A stretch of 64,000 nt of DNA from Lachnospiraceae bacterium (GTDB lineage Bacteria; Bacillota; Clostridia; Lachnospirales; Lachnospiraceae), in the NCBI GenBank assembly GCA_015057455.1, contig SVEH01000007.1, positions 1 to 64,000 on the forward strand. The letters run 5' to 3'. This document shows positions 35,037 through 43,374 of the stretch, piece after piece. The position numbers were made by a program, and so were the translations under genes. Positions within the stretch are counted from its first letter, which is position 1, and each line of letters opens with the position of its first letter. The notes beneath the pieces are model-generated. The model saw nothing but the letters and a program-made list of their open reading frames with translations. It searched no databases and was not told the DNA's origin.

Positions 35037-38000
35037 ATGGATTTCACACATTTACATGTGCATACAGAGTTTAGTCTACTAGATGGTTCTAGTAAGATAA
35101 AAGAATTAATAAAAAGAGTAAAAGAACTTGGAATGGATTCTGTTGCGATTACAGACCATGGAGTTATGTATGGAGTAATTGACTTCTATAAGGAAGCAGT
35201 TGCTCAAGGTATAAAACCTATACTTGGTTGTGAAGTCTATGTTGCACCTAATTCTAGATTTGATAGAGAGCTAGATAGAGGCGAAGATAGATATTATCAT
35301 TTAGTCTTATTAGCAGAGAATAATAAAGGGTATGAGAATCTTATAAAAATTGTCTCGAAGGGATTTACAGAAGGTTTTTATTATAAACCAAGAGTTGACT
35401 ATGAAGTTCTTGAGCAATATAGCGAAGGAATAATTTGTCTTAGCGCTTGTTTAGGTGGAGAAATTGCGTCTAAACTTAGTCGTGGATTATATGACCAAGC
35501 CAAAGAAACAGCTCTTAATTTTGTAAGAATATTTGGTAAAGATAATTTTTTCTTAGAATTACAAGACCATGGTATTCCTGTGCAAGGGGATGTTAATCAA
35601 GGTCTTCTTAGAATGAGTAATGAAACAGGAATAGGGTTAGTGGCTACCAATGATACCCACTATACTTATGCAGAAGATGCAGTTTCACATGATGTTTTAT
35701 TATGTATTCAAACTCAGCGTAAAGTATCAGATGAAAATAGAATGAGATATGATGGAGGTCAATACTATATAAAATCCCCAGAGGAGATGTATAGTTTATT
35801 TCCTTATGCAAAAGAGGCAATAGAGAATACTCATAAAATTGCTGACAGATGTAATGTAGAGATTGAATTTGGTGAATATAAACTGCCACAATATGAAGTG
35901 CCAGAAGGATTTACCCCTGAAACATATCTTAGAAAGTTATGCTTTGATGGTCTTCAAAAAAGATACCCAGATAATTTCATGGATTTAAAAGAAAGATTAG
36001 ACTATGAGTTGGATACTATTATTAGTATGGGATTTGTGGAATATTTTCTTATTGTGTGGGATTTTATAAAATATGCTAAGGACAATGATATAATGGTTGG
36101 ACCAGGTCGTGGTTCAGCTGCAGGAAGTATTGTAGCATATTCTTTGGCAATTACAGATATTGACCCTATCAAATACAACCTATTGTTTGAGCGTTTTCTT
36201 AATCCAGAGCGTTTAACAATGCCCGATATCGATATTGATTTTTGCTTTGAAAGAAGAGCAGAAGTTATAGATTATGTTATTAGAAAATATGGCAGTGAGT
36301 GTGTATGTCAGATTGTTACATTTGGAACTATGGCTGCAAAGATGGTTATAAGGGATGTTGGTAGAGCGCTAGATTTACCATATGCTTATGTAGATAACAT
36401 TGCCAAAATGATACCTACGGAGTTAAATATAACAATTAATAAAGCGTTAGATGTTAATAAGGATCTAAAGAAAATATATGAGACAGATGAGCAAGCAAAA
36501 CATTTATTAGATATGTCTATAAAGTTAGAAGGTTTGCCAAGACATACGTCAATGCATGCAGCAGGTGTAGTTATTAGTAAAAAAAGTGTTGATGAGTATG
36601 TTCCTTTAGCAAAGGCATCAGATGGTACAATTTTAGCTCAATTTGTAATGACAACATTAGAAGAGTTAGGTCTTCTAAAAATGGACTTTTTAGGATTAAG
36701 AACACTAACTGTAATACAGAATGCAGTTAATTTGGTTAACGAAAAAGTTGAAAGTGGTTTATATAATGAAGAAAAATATCAAAAGATAATTGATATATCA
36801 AAAATAGATTATTCAGATAAGAATGTATATGATTTAATTGGTACAGGAAAAACTGAAGGTGTGTTCCAGCTTGAAAGTGCCGGTATGAAGAACTTTATGA
36901 AGGAACTTAAGCCAGAGAGTATAGAAGATGTTATTGCGGGAATTTCACTTTATAGACCCGGTCCAATGGCATTTATTCCAGACTATATAAAAGGAAAGCA
37001 GAATCAAAATGATATTATGTATGATTGCCCTCAACTTGAGCCTATACTTAAACCAACCTATGGTTGTATAGTGTATCAAGAGCAGGTTATGCAAATAGTT
37101 CGTGATTTGGCAGGTTATAGTTATGGACGAAGCGACTTAGTTAGAAGAGCCATGTCTAAAAAGAAGGCGTCTGTTATGGAAAAAGAACGCCAAAACTTTG
37201 TATATGGTAATGAAGAAGAGAATGTAAAAGGTTGTATTAATAACGGAATAAGTGAAGAAATAGCCAATAAAATATACGATGAGATGACGGATTTTGCGAA
37301 GTACGCATTTAACAAATCTCATGCGGCAGCTTATGCAGCAGTTTCATATCAGACAGCTTATTTAAAATGTTATTATCCAGTTGAATTTATGGCGGCCTTA
37401 ATGACATCAGTTATAGATAATACAAAAAAAGTCTCAGAATATATACTTTCATGTAGACAAATGGGAATCGAAATATTACCACCAGATATAAATGAAGGAA
37501 GATGGGATTTCTCAGTATCAGGGAATAATATAAGATATGGTTTATCAGCTATAAAAGGATTAGGAAAGGAAGTTGTTGATGCAATAGTTGCAGAGCGTAA
37601 TACAAACGGCAATTATACATCATTAAAAGATTTGGTAAAGCGTCTATCAGGAAAAGAAATTAATAAAAGAACAATTGAAAGTTTTATTAAATCAGGTGCT
37701 CTGGATGGATTAGAAGGCAATCGTCAGCAAAAGATGCTAACATATGTTCAAATAATAGACTCAATAAATCAAGAAAGAAAAAAGGAAATGACAGGCCAGA
37801 TGTCTTTGTTTGATTTTGTGAGTGAAGAAGAAAAACAACAATACGAGATTAAATATCCAAATGTAGCAGAGTATGAAAAAGATGTTATGCTAGCACTGGA
37901 AAAAGAAGTACTAGGCATATATGTTAGTGGTCATCCATTGGATGAATATGAGCAAATGTGGCGTCGCAATATATCAGCACTTACTAATGATTTTGAAATG

Positions 38001-38540
38001 GACGAAGAAAGTGAAAAAGTTAAGGTAGAAGATGGTAGCGCTCAAATAGTTGGCGGTATAATAACAGATGTTACAGTCAAAATGACAAGAACAAATAGCA
38101 TGATGGCATTTATAACTATTGAAGACTTAGTGGGAACAGTAGAGATAATTGTTTTTCCAAGAGATTATGAAAAGAATAGAGAAGAATTATATGTGGATAA
38201 TAAAGTATTCATAAGAGGAAAAGCTTCAGTAGAAGAAGATAAAGCAGCAAAGCTAATATGTTCTGAAATAATACCATTTAATGCTATACCAAGAAAACTT
38301 TACATTCGATTTTCAGATATAGAGACATATGAGGCAAAAAAAGATAAATTATTCCAATTAATATCCACATCAGATGGTATAGATAATGTAATTGTTGTAT
38401 GTACTAAAGAAAATGCTATGAAGGATTTGGGTAAATCCATGACAGTTAATGCCAATGAAGAATTAGTTGTAGAACTACAAAAAGAGTATGGAGAGAATAA
38501 TGTTGCTCTTGTAGAAGGAAGCATATCTAATAAAAGGTAA
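35037..38540 (+). CDS. dnaE: DNA polymerase III alpha subunit
   Basis: 1167-aa replicative polymerase of the DnaE type. The N-terminal PHP domain is evident (FTHLHVHTEFSLLDG; AITDHGVMYG). The polymerase core has GPGRGSAAGSIVAY near 357-370 and PDIDIDFCFERR near 398-409, holding the catalytic Asp residues. YQEQVMQI, the helix-hairpin-helix region and a C-terminal OB fold (AQIVGGIITDVTVKMTRTN) follow. Length fits DnaE1/DnaE3, not PolC, which would be longer with an inserted exonuclease. GGAAGGTG precedes the ATG, 28 bases after the crh-like gene. Confidence 0.96.
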   Translation: MDFTHLHVHTEFSLLDGSSKIKELIKRVKELGMDSVAITDHGVMYGVIDFYKEAVAQGIKPILGCEVYVAPNSRFDRELDRGEDRYYHLVLLAENNKGYENLIKIVSKGFTEGFYYKPRVDYEVLEQYSEGIICLSACLGGEIASKLSRGLYDQAKETALNFVRIFGKDNFFLELQDHGIPVQGDVNQGLLRMSNETGIGLVATNDTHYTYAEDAVSHDVLLCIQTQRKVSDENRMRYDGGQYYIKSPEEMYSLFPYAKEAIENTHKIADRCNVEIEFGEYKLPQYEVPEGFTPETYLRKLCFDGLQKRYPDNFMDLKERLDYELDTIISMGFVEYFLIVWDFIKYAKDNDIMVGPGRGSAAGSIVAYSLAITDIDPIKYNLLFERFLNPERLTMPDIDIDFCFERRAEVIDYVIRKYGSECVCQIVTFGTMAAKMVIRDVGRALDLPYAYVDNIAKMIPTELNITINKALDVNKDLKKIYETDEQAKHLLDMSIKLEGLPRHTSMHAAGVVISKKSVDEYVPLAKASDGTILAQFVMTTLEELGLLKMDFLGLRTLTVIQNAVNLVNEKVESGLYNEEKYQKIIDISKIDYSDKNVYDLIGTGKTEGVFQLESAGMKNFMKELKPESIEDVIAGISLYRPGPMAFIPDYIKGKQNQNDIMYDCPQLEPILKPTYGCIVYQEQVMQIVRDLAGYSYGRSDLVRRAMSKKKASVMEKERQNFVYGNEEENVKGCINNGISEEIANKIYDEMTDFAKYAFNKSHAAAYAAVSYQTAYLKCYYPVEFMAALMTSVIDNTKKVSEYILSCRQMGIEILPPDINEGRWDFSVSGNNIRYGLSAIKGLGKEVVDAIVAERNTNGNYTSLKDLVKRLSGKEINKRTIESFIKSGALDGLEGNRQQKMLTYVQIIDSINQERKKEMTGQMSLFDFVSEEEKQQYEIKYPNVAEYEKDVMLALEKEVLGIYVSGHPLDEYEQMWRRNISALTNDFEMDEESEKVKVEDGSAQIVGGIITDVTVKMTRTNSMMAFITIEDLVGTVEIIVFPRDYEKNREELYVDNKVFIRGKASVEEDKAAKLICSEIIPFNAIPRKLYIRFSDIETYEAKKDKLFQLISTSDGIDNVIVVCTKENAMKDLGKSMTVNANEELVVELQKEYGENNVALVEGSISNKR

Positions 38541-38667
38541 TATAACAAAAATAAATTATATAATGTAATAAAGGGTGGAAAAATAACCTTAAATAATGTG
38601 TAAAAAGCTAAATATACTATAATTTAGTGAATGTAAATAAAAATTGTAAATAAATGTTAAAAATTAT

Positions 38668-38735
38668 TTGACAAATATTGGGAATTTTGTTATCATAATA
38701 GTTGTATTATAGAAGTAATACAACTATTATTTTTC
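38668..38735 (+). promoter_or_regulatory. Promoter and 5' hairpin of the cold-shock gene
   Basis: TTGACA (38668-38673), 17-base spacer, TATCAT (38691-38696) form a strong sigma-A promoter. A perfect 13-bp stem follows at once, AATAGTTGTATTA (38697-38709) with TAATACAACTATT (38716-38728), then ATTTTTC. The hairpin would occupy the 5' end of a leader of only about 50 bases and may stabilise the mRNA or act as a temperature-sensitive element. Confidence 0.7.
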
Positions 38736-38751
38736 AGTTGGAGGAATTGTA

Positions 38752-38949
38752 ATGAAAGGTACAGTAAAATGGTTTAATAACCAAAAAGGATTTGGATTTA
38801 TTTCAGATGAGCAAGGAAATGATGTATTCGTACATTACTCAGGACTTAACATGGAAGGATTCAAGTCTTTAGAGGATGGACAAGAGGTTGAATTTGAAGT
38901 TGTTAATGGTGCAAAAGGACCTCAAGCAACTAACGTAACAAGATTATAA
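38752..38949 (+). CDS. csp: Cold-shock protein, CspA family
   Basis: 65-aa single cold-shock domain. The RNA-binding motifs RNP1 (KGFGFISD, about 13-20) and RNP2 (VFVHYS) are intact, with the usual [11 protein letters not shown] start. It binds single-stranded RNA and DNA and melts RNA structure. TTGGAGGA precedes the ATG. It is monocistronic, with its own promoter and a clear terminator at 39042-39070. Confidence 0.97.
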   Translation: MKGTVKWFNNQKGFGFISDEQGNDVFVHYSGLNMEGFKSLEDGQEVEFEVVNGAKGPQATNVTRL

Positions 38950-39041
38950 TCAAAATTATTCAGTGTGCCTTATCTATATATAAATTTTTGTAGTAATATG
39001 AAGTTTTATAAAAAAGATTTAGATATTGAATAGCATTGGTT

Positions 39042-39070
39042 AAGCCATCTCTTCGGAGATGGCTTTTGTT
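39042..39070 (+). terminator. Terminator of the cold-shock gene
   Basis: AAGCCATCTC-TTCG-GAGATGGCTT (39042-39065), a 10-bp stem closed by a TTCG tetraloop, followed by TTGTT. Confidence 0.85.
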
Positions 39071-39140
39071 CATTTATAGGGAGTTTCATATATTAAAGTT
39101 GCCAGAAAAATGTTAAAATTAAAATATTTTTGATAAATAT

Positions 39141-39155
39141 TTTGTGTAGTACACA
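39141..39155. promoter_or_regulatory. Operator-like palindrome TTGTGTA-G-TACACAA
   Basis: A perfect 7+1+7 inverted repeat lies 29 bases upstream of the -35 box of the next gene. Its size and symmetry fit a repressor or activator dimer site. The binding protein is unknown. Confidence 0.5.
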
Positions 39156-39183
39156 AATGTACAATTATAGGACACAACGCCTA

Positions 39184-39212
39184 TTGGGAAATTTGTAAAA
39201 AAATGGTATAAT
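39184..39212 (+). promoter_or_regulatory. Promoter for the degenerate GGDEF gene
   Basis: TTGGGA (39184-39189), 17-base spacer, TATAAT (39207-39212), followed by a leader of about 65 bases. Confidence 0.6.
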
Positions 39213-39284
39213 AGTAGTATGTTATTGGAAAATCCATTAGTATGTACAATTATGGGGAAATAATTGTGAGAGGGCGTAATAAAT

Positions 39285-40505
39285 ATGAAGGGCGAAATTA
39301 AAAACAAGTATATAGAGTTTATAAATCATATAGACTTTCCAACAGTTCTTTATGTTTACGAGAGTAATAAAATCATAGCAATGAATGGATATGCTATAGA
39401 GATAATAGGAAAGTGCTATGATGATATTAGGCCTATTTTTGATGGAAAGAAGTTTAGATTACCTAAAGAGGTAATAGATGGTGAGAATAAGATATTTAAT
39501 AACGTTAAGATAAGTCTTGCAAACAGTAAAGTTACTGACATTGATATGGATATTAATGTTTTTGAAGTTGATAATGTACACTTTGTCTTAATGCTATTTG
39601 AGGAGTCTTTTAAGAAGATATTTGCTAGCTTTATGAATGTTCATGCAGTGAGGGTTGCATGGAAATATAAAGATAGAAAAAAGATATATATGAATCAGAT
39701 TTTAGATAAGGATATTGAGGGAACAAGCATAGAAGAATGTGTAGACGAATCTATGTTGCAAAAGTTTGAGGAGATTAAGGAGAGTATAATTGGCGCAGGG
39801 GTATGTCAATATAATTCTATCCAGATGATTGTTAAGAGGGATAAAAGCAATCATTTTATCAAAGCAAACAGAATGCCTATTATTAACAGTGTAGGTGATA
39901 ATATAGGTATTCTTAATGTTCACAACATAATCCTAGACAAAAATGCAAACAGAAAATTATATGATAATGTTTTACAGGGAATAAATACTGGAACAAAAAC
40001 AACTCAAATAATTGAGAAAAAAGGTATTCCAGATAGAATAAAATTTGAAAATGATGTTAAAGATTATATTATAAATGCAATTGAAAGAAATAGTAATGGA
40101 ACAATGATAATGTTTAGATTGGAGAATTTTGAGCATATAAAATACAATGTGGGGGCATTGTATATTGAAGAGCTAATAAAACAATTTGAACAAGAAATTT
40201 CTAATCAACCATTGCTAGAAAATAGTTGCTATAAAAGTAGAAATATCGAATATATAGTTCTTTTACAAACTGAGGAACAAAGTAAAGTAGAAGAGATTAT
40301 ACTATTAATAAATAAGTTATTTAATGGAGAAAGAACTATAAAAGATAAGAATATTAATTGTGAGATTAATATTGGAATTACACATTTTCCAAAAGACGGT
40401 ATAAAATCTACAGCATTACTTAAAAATGTGGATTTTGCTATATTTGAGGCAAAGAATGATGAGGGAACAAATTGTAAATATTATGAAATGACTAGGCGTA
40501 TATAA
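39285..40505 (+). CDS. PAS-like protein with a degenerate GGDEF domain
   Basis: 406-aa soluble protein. Residues about 10-110 and 115-225 look like PAS-type folds (FPTVLYVYESNKIIAMNGYA; VRVAWKYKDRKKIYMNQI). Residues 245-406 have the shape of a GGDEF domain (RIKFENDVKDYIINAIER; INIGITHFPKDGI; DFAIFEAKNDEG). At the active-site loop, where GGDEF is expected, it reads SRNIEYIVLL, so diguanylate cyclase activity should be lost. It may instead sense a nucleotide or act through protein contacts. GAGAGGG precedes the ATG. A small membrane protein gene follows. Confidence 0.72.
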   Translation: MKGEIKNKYIEFINHIDFPTVLYVYESNKIIAMNGYAIEIIGKCYDDIRPIFDGKKFRLPKEVIDGENKIFNNVKISLANSKVTDIDMDINVFEVDNVHFVLMLFEESFKKIFASFMNVHAVRVAWKYKDRKKIYMNQILDKDIEGTSIEECVDESMLQKFEEIKESIIGAGVCQYNSIQMIVKRDKSNHFIKANRMPIINSVGDNIGILNVHNIILDKNANRKLYDNVLQGINTGTKTTQIIEKKGIPDRIKFENDVKDYIINAIERNSNGTMIMFRLENFEHIKYNVGALYIEELIKQFEQEISNQPLLENSCYKSRNIEYIVLLQTEEQSKVEEIILLINKLFNGERTIKDKNINCEINIGITHFPKDGIKSTALLKNVDFAIFEAKNDEGTNCKYYEMTRRI

Positions 40506-40552
40506 ATGAGGGAACATTTGGTAGAGGGTTATATAGAAAGGAATATGTAATT

Positions 40553-41005
40553 ATGACTAACGTATTTAAAAAGCTAATTCGTAAAGAGTTTGGAGATAGG
40601 AATTATTACAAATATTTTTTCTGTTATCAAAATATGTTATATAATGATGATTTTGAAATAGACAAAGTCACTAAAGATGAGGTGTATAATGACATATATG
40701 ATAAATTAAAAAATTTAGATATGCAGGCACTTAAGAAAAGGCATAATAGACTTGCAGATACAATGATAACAGCTTTTAGTATAACAAACACATTTTTAAT
40801 TGTAATAGGTTTTTATGTAGCTGCATTATGGTTGTTAATATCACAAGGATTTAATCCAATGGTAGCTAAAATAAGTATTGTTATTATTTCAGTAGCATTT
40901 TTGTATAAATTATATGAGTTTATATTAAATAAGTTTTGTTTTGTAGATGCACATATTGCAATAATCTATAAGACGGTATTAGAGAATCTTATCGAAAATC
41001 AGTAA
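40553..41005 (+). CDS. Small protein with two membrane segments
   Basis: 150-aa protein that I do not recognise. The first 75 residues are charged and probably cytoplasmic. Two hydrophobic segments follow (AFSITNTFLIVIGFYVAALW, about 81-100, and ISIVIISVAFLYKLYEFIL, about 108-126), then a 24-residue tail. AAAGGAA precedes the ATG, 47 bases after the degenerate GGDEF gene, so they may be co-expressed. A terminator follows. Confidence 0.65.
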   Translation: MTNVFKKLIRKEFGDRNYYKYFFCYQNMLYNDDFEIDKVTKDEVYNDIYDKLKNLDMQALKKRHNRLADTMITAFSITNTFLIVIGFYVAALWLLISQGFNPMVAKISIVIISVAFLYKLYEFILNKFCFVDAHIAIIYKTVLENLIENQ

Positions 41006-41029
41006 TGTTTTTTCCTTCTATAAATTGAA

Positions 41030-41064
41030 ACAAAAAGGTCACCATTTATTGGTGGCTTTTTTGT
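41030..41064 (+). terminator. Terminator after the small membrane protein gene
   Basis: AAAGGTCACC and GGTGGCTTTTTT pair around ATTTATT with one bulge and one wobble, ending in a run of six T. Confidence 0.7.
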
Positions 41065-41156
41065 TTGCAAATTTTAAAAGTGATTGTAATAATAAAAAAT
41101 GTAGCCAAGATATGGGAATTAAGCATTTTGAAAATGAGTAAAATTAAATATTATAC

Positions 41157-41184
41157 TTGAATTCTTGAAAATATTTGGTATAAT
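41157..41184 (+). promoter_or_regulatory. Promoter of rho
   Basis: TTGAAT (41157-41162), 16-base spacer, TATAAT (41179-41184). The leader of about 110 bases shows no terminator that I can support. Confidence 0.6.
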
Positions 41185-41304
41185 AACATTTGTGTATCTA
41201 GTACCTTTAATAGGTAGTCTAATATTATTCCAAGATACCCCATTAAGATAATAATTATAATATTAAATATAAATATAGAGATTAGAAGAGGAGATTATTT
41301 AATT

Positions 41305-42900
41305 ATGGCAGATTTTGAGAAAATGTCTCTAAGTGAGTTGAAAGAAATAGCTAAAGAAAAAGGGCTAAAAAGTGTATCAACAATGAGAAAACAAGAGTTA
41401 ATAGATATATTGGTGTCTGTAGAGCGTAAGATGGAAGAGTTAAAGAAAAAGAAGCAAAGTAAATCAGAGACACAGAGTAGTGAAGTAAGTAATAGTGATA
41501 CTAATAAAGCTACTTCAAGAACTAATGGTGTTGTTAGTGGAACAAAGAAAAGTGTTAAAAGAGAGAATACTTCATCTAATGAATCAAAGAATGTTGCAGT
41601 AAAAGACTCTGTTAATAATCAAGATAAAAAAGCTGCTAATACGGTAAAAAAAGAAGTAAAGCAACACAATGACAAAGCAGATAATATAGCAAAAAAAGAT
41701 ATAAAACAACACAATGAGAAAGCAGATAATACAGAAGCAGAAAAGAATCAGATAAATCAACTTGATAGTGGTGAAACAAAAGAAGGTATACTTGAAGTTT
41801 TACCTGATGGATATGGATTTATTCGCTGTGATAATTATTTGCCAGGTGAGAATGATGTGTATGTTTCACCAGCTCAAATAAGAAAATTTAATTTAAAAAC
41901 TGGTGATATATTAATAGGTAATACAAAGATAAAAAGTCAGAATGAGAAGTTCAGTGCTTTATTATATATAAAATCAGTTAATGGATTTACAACAGCAGAT
42001 TCAGCAAAAAGACCTAAATTTGAGGATTTAACACCTATTTTCCCTAATGAGAGAATAAGATTAGAGAATGGACAAACATCTAAAGCTGGGATTGCAATGA
42101 GAATGGTTGATTTAGTTTCGCCAATAGGTAAAGGACAGAGAGGTATGATAGTGTCTCCACCTAAAGCAGGTAAAACTACTTTATTAAAACAAGTAGCAAA
42201 ATCAATAACTAAGAATCATCCAGAGATGAAATTAATTATATTACTTATTGATGAGCGTCCAGAGGAAGTAACAGATATAAAAGAATCAATTGAAGGTAAT
42301 AATGTGGAAGTAATATATTCAACATTTGATGAGTTACCAGATAATCATAAGCGTGTATCAGAAATGGTTATTGAACGTGGTAAGAGACTTGTAGAACATG
42401 GTTTAGATGTATGTATTTTGCTTGATAGTATAACAAGACTTGCAAGAGCGTACAATTTAACAGTTCAACCAAGTGGTAGAACTTTGTCTGGTGGTTTAGA
42501 TCCAGCAGCATTACATATGCCAAAGAGATTTTTTGGTGCCGCTCGTAACATGAGAGAAGGCGGAAGTTTAACAATATTATCAACTGCATTAGTTGAAACT
42601 GGAAGTCGTATGGATGATGTTGTTTTTGAAGAATTTAAAGGAACAGGTAATATGGAACTTGTTTTAGATAGAGGATTATCAGAAAAAAGAATATTCCCAG
42701 CTATTGATCTTGCACGTTCAAGTACAAGAAGAGATGATTTGTTATTAGATGATAGAGAGGCTGAAGCAGCATTACTTATGCATAGAGCTCTTAGTGGAAT
42801 GAAATCAGATGAGGCAGTAGAAAGAATTATTGATTTATTTATAAGAACACGCAATAATAACGATTTTATAGAGGTTATTAAGAAAACTAAGATTGTATAA
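41305..42900 (+). CDS. rho: Transcription termination factor Rho with disordered insertion
   Basis: 531-aa hexameric RNA helicase that terminates transcription. The N-terminal Rho_N (SAP-like) domain SLSELKEIAKEKGLKSVS is followed by a low-complexity Lys/Asn/Ser-rich insertion at about 50-155, including a repeated KQHNDKADN / KQHNEKADN unit. The RNA-binding OB fold starts near 158 (EGILEVLPDGYGFIR). The ATPase has Walker A PPKAGKTT (285-292), Walker B VCILLDSI and the R-loop region. Standard Rho is about 420 aa, so the insertion accounts for the excess. Strong AGAGGAGA ribosome binding site. It heads the rho-rpmE-DUF1385-prmC-prfA block. Confidence 0.96.
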   Translation: MADFEKMSLSELKEIAKEKGLKSVSTMRKQELIDILVSVERKMEELKKKKQSKSETQSSEVSNSDTNKATSRTNGVVSGTKKSVKRENTSSNESKNVAVKDSVNNQDKKAANTVKKEVKQHNDKADNIAKKDIKQHNEKADNTEAEKNQINQLDSGETKEGILEVLPDGYGFIRCDNYLPGENDVYVSPAQIRKFNLKTGDILIGNTKIKSQNEKFSALLYIKSVNGFTTADSAKRPKFEDLTPIFPNERIRLENGQTSKAGIAMRMVDLVSPIGKGQRGMIVSPPKAGKTTLLKQVAKSITKNHPEMKLIILLIDERPEEVTDIKESIEGNNVEVIYSTFDELPDNHKRVSEMVIERGKRLVEHGLDVCILLDSITRLARAYNLTVQPSGRTLSGGLDPAALHMPKRFFGAARNMREGGSLTILSTALVETGSRMDDVVFEEFKGTGNMELVLDRGLSEKRIFPAIDLARSSTRRDDLLLDDREAEAALLMHRALSGMKSDEAVERIIDLFIRTRNNNDFIEVIKKTKIV

Positions 42901-42916
42901 TTAATCAAAATATTTG

Positions 42917-42945
42917 TTGCATTTAAGAAAAAGCTATGTTATAAT
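42917..42945 (+). promoter_or_regulatory. Promoter and structured leader of rpmE
   Basis: TTGCAT (42917-42922), 17-base spacer, TATAAT (42940-42945). The leader to 43036 can form small hairpins TTGAG/CTCAA (42956-42971) and TTGG/CCAA near 42990-43002. L31 leaders in Firmicutes can be autoregulatory; whether this one is cannot be told by eye. Confidence 0.55.
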
Positions 42946-43036
42946 ACAATAGCTATTGAGTTGAGGCTCAAGGCAATTAAGAAGATAACTTGGGTTAGCC
43001 AAATATATATTAGTATTTTGTAAAGAGGTGAAAACA

Positions 43037-43243
43037 ATGAGAGAAGGAATACATCCAAATTATTATCAAGCAACTGTTGAGTGTAACTGTGGTAATAAAT
43101 TCGTAACTGGATCAACTAAAGAAAGCATCCATGTTGAAATTTGTTCAAAGTGTCATCCATTCTATACTGGACAACAGAAAGCTGTAGCTGCTCGTGGAGC
43201 AATAGATAAGTTCAACCGTAGATATGGTTTAACATCTAACTAA
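43037..43243 (+). CDS. rpmE: 50S ribosomal protein L31, zinc type
   Basis: 68-aa large-subunit protein. It begins [20 protein letters not shown] and carries the zinc ligands C16, C18 and the later CSKC pair, so it is the C+ (zinc-containing) paralogue. The end KFNRRYG is conserved. An in-frame GTG at 43028 exists, but AAGAGGTGA overlaps it and positions the ribosome at the ATG at 43037. It has its own promoter and terminator. Confidence 0.96.
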   Translation: MREGIHPNYYQATVECNCGNKFVTGSTKESIHVEICSKCHPFYTGQQKAVAARGAIDKFNRRYGLTSN

Positions 43244-43278
43244 TTTAACTTGAAATTAAGTACATGAATGTATAAAAT

Positions 43279-43310
43279 TAGGTTGAGGTAATGCCTCAGC
43301 CTATTTTTAA
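43279..43310 (+). terminator. Terminator of rpmE
   Basis: TAGGTTGAGG (43279-43288) and CCTCAGCCTA (43294-43303) form a 10-bp stem with one wobble and a 5-base loop, followed by TTTTT. Confidence 0.85.
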
Positions 43311-43374
43311 ATAAAGCATTGAGAGATATAAATTTAGATATTTAAGATAAATCTCCTAATGGAGGATGGTTGGT

